A DNA stretch of 10,550 nt from Kiritimatiellales bacterium (GTDB taxonomy: Bacteria; Verrucomicrobiota; Kiritimatiellia; Kiritimatiellales; Pontiellaceae), in the NCBI GenBank assembly GCA_030625905.1, contig DAOUQA010000072.1, positions 1 to 10,550 of the forward strand, written 5' to 3'. Position numbers and translations under genes: made by a program. Under the pieces are notes generated by a model. It saw only the letters and a program-made list of their open reading frames with translations. It had not been told where the DNA came from and did no database searches. Positions 5,751 through 10,550 of this stretch are shown in pieces. Within the stretch, counting starts at the first letter, position 1; each line of letters starts with the position of its first letter.

Positions 5751-7727
5751 ATGAGTAAGAAGCCATTTAGTACAGCAACCCTCAATGTAGTTCTTGGCCT
5801 CGTTTTTATTGCCTTAATCGGCATTCGAACAATCAGTACCCCCGAAATCTGGACCCACCTTGCGCAGGGCAAAACCAATGCGGCGATCTCGTATCTTGAA
5901 ACCGATAGCGCCGTAAACACCACCCATCTCTACGACAAGGTGGTTTATGGGCTATGGAATGCCGGCGGTGCTTCGGCACTTATCATCTTCAATGTCATCA
6001 CCCTGTTGGCGGCCTTCATCCTGCTACTTCGGGTTTCCAGGGAATGGGGAGGCAAACTCAGCCAGGGGTTCGCCCTGCTGATATCGGGACATCTGATTTT
6101 TCACGGATTGGACGTTGGCCCGCAAACCATGATGATGCTGTTCATCGCCCTGTTCATCTATCTACTCTCCACGGTAAAGAACCCCGGCATATTGTTCGGA
6201 GCACTCATTCCGTTACAGATTCTCTGGACGAACATGCATGGCTCGTTTTTGATTGGCCCGTTCCTCGCCACTCTGGCTGCACTTCAAGCCGGACAAAGCA
6301 CCAAGGGAGCCAACCGCAGGAAACAACAGGAATTGCCCCCCCAAATGCTGGGTATCCTCACGGCGGCCCTACTCGTTGCAACCGCAATCAACCCCTACTT
6401 CATCAAGCTGCATGCGCAGGTGCTTACTAACCTCCAAATGCCCTACCCGGTCTACTGGGGTTCGCTCTTTAAGGAATATTTCCAGACACCGATGCGCGAC
6501 CCGCTTATCTTCCTCGTACTCATTCTCGGTGCAGGAGGCCTGATCACGCTCAAGAAGCGCCTTCCCGTCATGCTCACCACCCTCGCCATTATCGGTGCCT
6601 TCCTTGTTATCCGTTCCGTGTATGCCGCGCAACTGTTTGTGGTATTTGCCTTCCCGTTCATGGTGCTGAGCATCACGGCTGTTGGCGAATACCTCTCGAG
6701 ATCGTTCAAAACACTTCTCGGAAAGCAAAACAAGCTGTTGGCTCCCGCGATTCAGATCGTATTTGCGCTGCTGATCATCCTGTCTCTTATTCCCGTCGTC
6801 AGCAACTGCGCCTATACCCGGTTCGGTAGCGCATCCTCCTTTGGCCTGGGGATTCAGGAAAAGCTCTACCCCGCCGGGGTCGAAGCCCTCATTGGGGATC
6901 CGGCCTTTCCGAATCCGGAAAAAACCATCAACCTCGCCGCCGACGGAGGCTATCTGGCGTTCAACTACGGGCGCAAGGTATTCATCGACTACCGGATTGG
7001 GCGCTATGACCGCGAACTTCTCGAAAACCTCAACGCCATGATGCTTGGCAACACCAAGGCCTACAATGCCATCTACGACACCTATCGGCCAGAAGCCATC
7101 ATCATCAACACCCTGGCTCCATCCTCCGCCCAAGGTCTCGTCACACTGCTCTCGCGGCAAATCTGGAAGCTGGCCTATTTTGACGGAACCACTGCCATCC
7201 TCCTATTAAACAAGGAGGAGCTTGCCCCGTTGCTGAACAACCCGGAAATGCAAGCCGCCGGACTGGCCAAGCTGGAGGCGGCACGTGCCGAATATGCCGC
7301 AAAGGTCAGCCAGGGGTGCCGCGCCGGAAACCCGCCGTGTCTAATCGGTTCGGGAAAAATCTTTCTGGCGCTCAATCGACCGACCGAGGCGAAGGCCATC
7401 TTTTCCCTGCTGTTGCAGGGCAACAATACCATCCCCGGGGCGTGGCTCGGCCTCGGCAGAAGCCAGTTGATGCTAAAGGAATTCGACGCGGCGGCGGACT
7501 CGCTCGACACCGCCACCCGACTATCCCCCAACAACCTGTATGCGTGGGTCGGCTATGCAAACGCCTGTGAAAGAGCCGGCAGAACCGCCGAAAAAGAAAA
7601 AGCTCTGGAGAAAATAAAATCCATCGCCGCAGACATATCGAAACAATCCAAGGAAGAAGAGGAAGAAGCGCAGCCCGCCGATAAAGCGGAATCCACCCCG
7701 CTGCAAAACATCACGGTTCCCGAATAA
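5751..7727 (+). CDS. Polytopic membrane protein with GT-C glycosyltransferase-like N-terminus and C-terminal TPR domain
   Basis: The 658-residue protein has about 10-11 hydrophobic segments in residues 11-350, then a soluble region with TPR repeats (about 530-622) and an acidic, low-complexity tail with five consecutive glutamates. I recognise the pattern of a poorly characterised bacterial family with GT-C-like membrane topology: 'PEIWTHLAQG' (31-40; usually a D-x-W-x-H-L loop after TM1), Asp52, 'LWTNMHGSFL' (158-167), 'NPYFIKLH' (214-221) and 'GGYLAFNYGRKVFIDYRIGR' (399-418). Such proteins are suspected to use lipid-linked sugars or to help in envelope glycan/protein modification; this is family analogy, not shown here. 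Cys523 and Cys530 could form a disulphide just before the TPRs. A good Shine-Dalgarno, GGAG at 5741-5744, lies 6 bases before the ATG. The gene stands alone, 76 bases after mutS, and ends at a palindrome shared with the convergent gene. Confidence 0.85.
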   Translation: MSKKPFSTATLNVVLGLVFIALIGIRTISTPEIWTHLAQGKTNAAISYLETDSAVNTTHLYDKVVYGLWNAGGASALIIFNVITLLAAFILLLRVSREWGGKLSQGFALLISGHLIFHGLDVGPQTMMMLFIALFIYLLSTVKNPGILFGALIPLQILWTNMHGSFLIGPFLATLAALQAGQSTKGANRRKQQELPPQMLGILTAALLVATAINPYFIKLHAQVLTNLQMPYPVYWGSLFKEYFQTPMRDPLIFLVLILGAGGLITLKKRLPVMLTTLAIIGAFLVIRSVYAAQLFVVFAFPFMVLSITAVGEYLSRSFKTLLGKQNKLLAPAIQIVFALLIILSLIPVVSNCAYTRFGSASSFGLGIQEKLYPAGVEALIGDPAFPNPEKTINLAADGGYLAFNYGRKVFIDYRIGRYDRELLENLNAMMLGNTKAYNAIYDTYRPEAIIINTLAPSSAQGLVTLLSRQIWKLAYFDGTTAILLLNKEELAPLLNNPEMQAAGLAKLEAARAEYAAKVSQGCRAGNPPCLIGSGKIFLALNRPTEAKAIFSLLLQGNNTIPGAWLGLGRSQLMLKEFDAAADSLDTATRLSPNNLYAWVGYANACERAGRTAEKEKALEKIKSIAADISKQSKEEEEEAQPADKAESTPLQNITVPE

Positions 7728-7735
7728 TCAGACTT

Positions 7736-7786
7736 GTAGTTCCGCCTTCAGGCGGCCACTCACAGAGCCCGCCTGAACGGAACTAC
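7736..7786. repeat. Palindromic repeat between convergent genes, overlapping the GHL10 stop codon
   Basis: Arms at 7736-7755 and 7769-7786 are complementary apart from a two-base CC bulge in the left arm (7745-7746 region), around a 13-base loop. The left arm contains its own small hairpin, CCGCCT-TC-AGGCGG (7742-7755). The element starts 8 bases after the + strand membrane protein stop. The minus-strand stop codon (7783-7785, read TAG) lies inside its right arm. The position suits a bidirectional transcription stop, but no T-run follows on either strand, so a standard rho-independent terminator is not evident. The 'GTAGTTCCGCCTTCAGGCGG' type of sequence looks like a dispersed repeat unit rather than a unique site; this is an inference. 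Confidence 0.8.
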
Positions 7787-8985
7787 GAACCGCTTCGGAT
7801 CTTCGCCAGCAGGATCCGGCCTTTTTCCGTCTCCCGATGATTCTCGCCAAACAGGAACGAATAGGAGAAAAGGGAAACGCCCCGACTGCCGGATGCCCGC
7901 ACCTTGTCGAGCTGCGCAAGAAGATCGGCGGTATCGTTCTTGCAGTTGATTCCCACCACCACCGATGATCGGAACTTGCGTCGCCCCGCCACCTTCTTCA
8001 TCGCCCTTAAATACCGATCGAACGACGTGGTTCCATAGTTCATCTGCACCACCCAGTCGACAAGCCCTTGCCTCACCCATGCACCGGAATCCTGATAGGC
8101 ATGGGTTTTCCCATCCACCGGATTGTCCATCACACTGGCCGTCAACAAGCACCTCCCCGGCTTCTTCAACTGCACCACATAGGAAATGTCCCGTACAACA
8201 CGCGTCACCGAATCGCAGCGAAACTTCGTGATCTGCCGCTTGGAAACATTCCAGCCATACCGATCGAACAGCGCCGCCTGCGATGCCGGATCGTACGAAT
8301 AATCGGCATGCCGCATGATTTCCTCGTCCGAAGCATTGGGATACCGCTGCCTGGCAACCAGATGGTAATCGTGCGGATAGCGGATATAGTCCAGATGAAT
8401 GCCGTCCACTTCGTATTGGCAAAGTTCGGCCACGATGCCGCGCAGGTGCGCCCGCACCTCGGGCAGCACCGGATTGATGAACGAATACCACCCAGAAGTT
8501 GGAAGCATTTTCTGCCCCAGCGAATCGACCATGAACCAATCGGGGTGCGCCGTCCAGAGCTGCCCCGCAGCAGGCGGCGGATCCTCCAGACCTTTCCAGC
8601 CCGGCAGCACATTCATATAGGCATGCACGCGCAGCCCGTGCGGGCGCGCCGTGTCCAGCGCAAGCTGGAGCGGATCCCAGCCGGGATCGCTTCCGAGTAT
8701 TTCCACTTTGTTTCCGGAAAGCTCAAAGGCCCACGGCTCAAGCTCGCTCTTGTAGAACACAGTGGCGTTCCCCCGGACCTGGAAAAAAACATCGGTAAAG
8801 CCCGCCGCCGCGACATTGTCGATGATACTGCGAACATCCGCCGGTGTCGTGTAGTCGAAGCGCGTCACCCACAACGCGCAGACAGGTGGCGGCGGAGAGC
8901 TGGACGCGTTCAAGACCCCCCGGATAATGGAGACCGCAGCTACGATGCCAAACCATACAACCCACCCTGTTTTTCTCCACTTCAT
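7783..8985 (-). CDS. GHL10-family (DUF187/YngK-like) exported glycoside hydrolase-like protein
   Basis: The 400-residue product begins with basic residues and a hydrophobic segment (about 7-25) ending near 'VLNASS', a signal peptide or anchor, so it acts outside the cytoplasm. The remainder matches the glycosyl hydrolase-like 10 (TIM-barrel) family: 'ALWVTRFDYTTPADVRSII' (37-55) for the first strand, 'GFTDVFFQVRGNATVFYKSE' (62-81), 'HGLRVHAYMNVLPGW' (116-130), 'HPDWFMVD' (147-154), 'FINPVLPEVRAHL' (169-181) and 'VDGIHLDYIRYP' (193-204), where Asp199 is a candidate catalytic residue, then 'VDWVVQMNYG'. The substrate is unknown; related proteins are discussed as acting on cell-wall or extracellular polysaccharide. 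A GGAG Shine-Dalgarno (minus strand, 8991-8994) precedes the ATG. It is convergent with the membrane protein gene and divergent from pyrH. Its C-terminus ends in the palindromic repeat, so the last one or two residues may be repeat-encoded. Confidence 0.9.
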   Translation of the reverse strand: MKWRKTGWVVWFGIVAAVSIIRGVLNASSSPPPPVCALWVTRFDYTTPADVRSIIDNVAAAGFTDVFFQVRGNATVFYKSELEPWAFELSGNKVEILGSDPGWDPLQLALDTARPHGLRVHAYMNVLPGWKGLEDPPPAAGQLWTAHPDWFMVDSLGQKMLPTSGWYSFINPVLPEVRAHLRGIVAELCQYEVDGIHLDYIRYPHDYHLVARQRYPNASDEEIMRHADYSYDPASQAALFDRYGWNVSKRQITKFRCDSVTRVVRDISYVVQLKKPGRCLLTASVMDNPVDGKTHAYQDSGAWVRQGLVDWVVQMNYGTTSFDRYLRAMKKVAGRRKFRSSVVVGINCKNDTADLLAQLDKVRASGSRGVSLFSYSFLFGENHRETEKGRILLAKIRSGS

Positions 8986-9023
8986 CGACTCTCCGTTTCG
9001 ACGCAGTTTCCAGACATTGGAAA

Positions 9024-9050
9024 TTTACACGCCCTGCAACATGTTCTAAT
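9024..9050 (+). promoter_or_regulatory. Candidate sigma-70 type promoter for pyrH-frr
   Basis: TTTACA (9024-9029) and TCTAAT (9045-9050) each match five of six bases of the -35 and -10 consensus. The 15-base spacer is shorter than ideal, but a TGT at 9042-9044 supplies an extended -10. Transcription would begin near 9057, leaving a leader of roughly 24 bases before the ATG at 9081. An 8-base palindrome AACATGTT (9038-9045) overlaps the upstream edge of the -10. The call rests on pattern match and position in a divergent intergenic region only. Confidence 0.45.
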
Positions 9051-9070
9051 ATTTTGGCGCGTTCACATAA

Positions 9071-9075
9071 AAGGA
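9071..9075 (+). promoter_or_regulatory. Shine-Dalgarno that fixes the pyrH start
   Basis: AAGGA lies 5 bases before the ATG at 9081, from which the protein opens with the typical 'MKYKRILVKISGEAL'. The frame is open nine codons further upstream, but those residues are not conserved in UMP kinases and would overlap this site. Confidence 0.75.
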
Positions 9076-9080
9076 ATTAT

Positions 9081-9791
9081 ATGAAATATAAGCGAATATT
9101 GGTAAAGATCAGTGGCGAGGCGTTGCAAAACAAGGCAAAAAGCCTCAACCACGACCCCAAGATTCTCGACAAGGTGGCCGAACAGTTCAAACAGCTGCTC
9201 GCCATGGGCACCGAAATCGCTGTCGTCGTTGGCGGCGGGAATATTTTCCGTGGCCTGGCCGGAAGCAATAGCGGGACCGACCGCACTACCGGCGACTACA
9301 TGGGCATGCTTGCCACGGTCATCAACTCCATGGCCATCCAAAACGCACTCGAAACCGCCAACATCCAAACCCGTGTCATGACCGCCATCTCGATGCCCGC
9401 CATCGCCGAGCCCTTCATCCGGCGCAAAGCTGTCCGCCACCTTGAAAAAGGACGGGTCGTCATCTTTGGCGCGGGCACCGGAAATCCCTACTTCACCACC
9501 GACAGCGCCGCTGCGCTGCGCGCTTCGGAGATCGATGCCGATGTACTCATGAAGGCCACCAAGGTGGACGGCATCTACACCGCCGATCCCGTCACCCACC
9601 CCGATGCCACCCGCTTCGAGCAGATCACCTATCAGGATGCGCTCACCAAGCAACTCAAGATCATGGACGCCGCCGCTTTTTCGTTGTGCATGGAAAATGA
9701 TATTCCTATTATAGTTTTCGACTTTTTTCAGGAAAACGGGATGGTCGAGGTGGTCACCGGGGGAAACTCCGGCACACTCGTTACACATTAG
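9081..9791 (+). CDS. pyrH: Uridylate kinase (UMP kinase)
   Basis: The 236-residue product is a bacterial UMP kinase of the amino acid kinase fold, a cytosolic hexamer that makes UDP from UMP and ATP in pyrimidine nucleotide synthesis. Motifs include 'VKISGEAL' (8-15) for phosphate binding, 'VVVGGGNIFRG' (48-58), 'TGDYMGMLATVINS' (70-83) with Asp72 in the UMP site, and 'FGAGTGNPYFTTDSAAALRA' (129-148). 'KVDGIYTADPV' and the C-terminal 'GGNSGTLVTH' follow. Length is normal. frr begins 19 bases after the stop, the widely conserved pyrH-frr pairing, but the usual upstream partners rpsB and tsf are absent: a divergent hydrolase gene lies there instead. The gene therefore probably has its own promoter in the 95-base divergent region. 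Confidence 0.98.
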   Translation: MKYKRILVKISGEALQNKAKSLNHDPKILDKVAEQFKQLLAMGTEIAVVVGGGNIFRGLAGSNSGTDRTTGDYMGMLATVINSMAIQNALETANIQTRVMTAISMPAIAEPFIRRKAVRHLEKGRVVIFGAGTGNPYFTTDSAAALRASEIDADVLMKATKVDGIYTADPVTHPDATRFEQITYQDALTKQLKIMDAAAFSLCMENDIPIIVFDFFQENGMVEVVTGGNSGTLVTH

Positions 9792-9810
9792 TAAAACCGG
9801 AGGATGGACA

Positions 9811-10368
9811 ATGCTGGATGACATACTTCTCGAAACCGAAGATAAAATGAACAAGGCTCTTCAATTCCTGCAGCAGGAATTGGCTGGTTTGCGCACAGGC
9901 AAGGCCCACCCGTCGCTCGTCGATACCATTACCGTCGACTACTACGGAACCCCCTCCCGCCTGCGCGATATCGCCAACATCTCCACGCCCGAGCCGCGTC
10001 TGATCGTCATCAAAGCGTTCGATCCCTCGTCGCTCGGCCTGATCGAAAAGGCGATCATCGCCGCCAACATCGGCATTACCCCGATGAACGATGGCCGCCT
10101 GATCCGCGTGCCGATCCCGGAACTCTCCGAAGAACGGCGCAAGGAAATGGTCAAGATGGCGGGGCGCACCACCGAAGAACAACGCGTGGCCATCCGCAAT
10201 ATTCGCCGCGATGCCAACGACCAGATCAAGTCATCGCAAAAGAGTGGTGACATCACCGAAGACGAGCGCGATTCGGCACTGGAAGATGTTCAGAAATCCA
10301 CCGACGAGCACATTAAGAAAATGGACGATTTGCTCGCCGCCAAGGAAAAAGAAATCATGGAAGTCTAG
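9811..10368 (+). CDS. frr: Ribosome recycling factor
   Basis: The 185-residue product has the exact size and signature of ribosome recycling factor, which with EF-G splits post-termination ribosomes. The N-terminal helix 'EDKMNKALQFLQQELAGLRTG' region (11-31), 'VDYYGTPSRLRDIANIS' (43-59, domain II/hinge), 'DPSSLGLIEKAI' and 'GRLIRVPIPELSEERRKEM' are all present. The C-terminal half forms the long charged helices of domain I ('VAIRNIRRDANDQIK', 'KMDDLLAAKEKEIMEV'). A strong CGGAGG (9798-9803) sits 7 bases before the ATG. It follows pyrH by 19 bases and is probably cotranscribed. A palindromic repeat begins 5 bases after its stop codon. Confidence 0.98.
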   Translation: MLDDILLETEDKMNKALQFLQQELAGLRTGKAHPSLVDTITVDYYGTPSRLRDIANISTPEPRLIVIKAFDPSSLGLIEKAIIAANIGITPMNDGRLIRVPIPELSEERRKEMVKMAGRTTEEQRVAIRNIRRDANDQIKSSQKSGDITEDERDSALEDVQKSTDEHIKKMDDLLAAKEKEIMEV

Positions 10369-10373
10369 GGTAA

Positions 10374-10433
10374 GTTATCCGTTAATTGTTATTGGTTATT
10401 AGTTCCGATAACCAATAACGAATAACTATTAAC
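10374..10433. repeat. Palindrome built from inverted tandem heptamers (GTTATTR-type)
   Basis: Four consecutive 7-base units beginning GTTA (10374-10401) face four consecutive 7-base units ending TAAC (10406-10433), separated by four bases. The strongest core is a perfect 12-base stem (10388-10399 with 10408-10419). It extends to 19-base arms (10381-10399 with 10408-10426) with one mismatch and one G-T wobble; the outermost pair of heptamers matches only in its four outer bases. The sequence is AT-rich, unlike the coding regions around it. No T-run follows in the frr direction, so an intrinsic terminator is unlikely, and it may simply be carried between frr and the next gene. It resembles dispersed GTTATTGGTTATT-type repeats I associate with several environmental genomes. 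Confidence 0.8.
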
Positions 10434-10452
10434 CGGAGCGTAGCGACACATC

Positions 10453-10550
10453 ATGAAACCCAAGGTACTGATCGGCATCACAGGCGGCATTGCCGCCTAC
10501 AAGACAGCGGATATCGCCAGCCAGCTTGTCAAGGCCAACGTCGATGTGCG
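10453..10550 (+). CDS. coaBC: CoaBC-like flavoprotein, 3'-truncated (phosphopantothenoylcysteine decarboxylase/synthase)
   Basis: Only the first 32 codons are in the window. They read MKPKVLIGITGGIAAYK and continue with a helix ending 'QLVKANVDVR'. This is the FMN-binding first strand, glycine-rich loop and helix of homo-oligomeric flavin-containing cysteine decarboxylases. The 'GITGGIAAYK' form is typical of the CoaC half of CoaBC, which joins cysteine to 4'-phosphopantothenate and decarboxylates the product in coenzyme A synthesis. UbiX- or EpiD-type relatives cannot be fully excluded without the rest. The nearest GGAG (10435-10438) is 14 bases before the ATG, farther than usual, and lies just past the palindrome, so initiation may be weak or the spacing may have been altered by the repeat. 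Confidence 0.82.
   Translation, partial: MKPKVLIGITGGIAAYKTADIASQLVKANVDV

Noticed and set aside
6369..7160. 263-codon minus-strand open frame inside the membrane protein gene
   Set aside because: Its composition is that of a reverse-complement shadow and the + strand frame has coherent membrane helices and family motifs.
9054..9080. Nine-codon upstream extension of pyrH
   Set aside because: It would run through the Shine-Dalgarno and the likely transcription start; the conserved protein begins at 9081.
8068..9084. Long + strand open frame (338 codons) opposite the GHL10 gene
   Set aside because: It is Arg/Pro/His-rich with no recognisable domain, whereas the minus strand encodes a full GHL10 protein with a signal peptide and ribosome site. 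It is a shadow.
9063..9854. 263-codon minus-strand open frame opposite pyrH
   Set aside because: It is fully antisense to a certain pyrH and has no recognisable domain.
10374..10433. CRISPR-like array
   Set aside because: The repeated units are only 7 bases, contiguous without spacers and inverted, with no cas genes nearby.

Overview
The window reads as an ordinary chromosomal housekeeping stretch from a moderately GC-rich, Gram-negative-type bacterium. An outer-membrane-style lipoprotein, an exported GHL10-type glycoside hydrolase-like protein, a GT-C-like membrane protein fused to TPRs, and dispersed palindromic repeats together suggest the PVC superphylum, perhaps Kiritimatiellota. That placement is an inference from general resemblance, not from a search. 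No tRNA, rRNA, CRISPR array, transposase or phage gene is visible.

Layout. Positions 1-3098 on the + strand hold a 5'-truncated Nudix domain gene (MutT-type, or the end of mutY), ridA, a palindromic repeat, apbE, a lipoprotein with TPR and LysM domains, and an O6-alkylguanine-DNA alkyltransferase. Spacing after the repeat is only 11-12 bases, so apbE, the lipoprotein gene and the alkyltransferase gene look like one transcription unit. mutS follows (3191-5674), then a large membrane protein gene with a C-terminal TPR region (5751-7727). A second palindrome separates that gene from a convergent, minus-strand GHL10-family gene (7783-8985). A divergent intergenic region with a plausible extended -10 promoter then starts pyrH (9081-9791) and frr (9811-10368). 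A third palindrome lies between frr and the start of a coaBC-like gene that runs off the window.

Function. Several left-half genes deal with damage control: a Nudix domain of the 8-oxoguanine type, RidA against reactive enamines/imines, alkyl-guanine repair, and mismatch repair by MutS. ApbE attaches FMN to exported redox proteins. The right half holds nucleotide metabolism (UMP kinase), ribosome recycling and coenzyme A synthesis.

No new multi-gene system could be supported. The most unusual signals are three unrelated intergenic inverted repeats. Each lies 5-13 bases after a stop codon and has its own internal substructure; one of them supplies the stop codon of the convergent gene. The uncharacterised GT-C/TPR membrane protein is the least understood gene.
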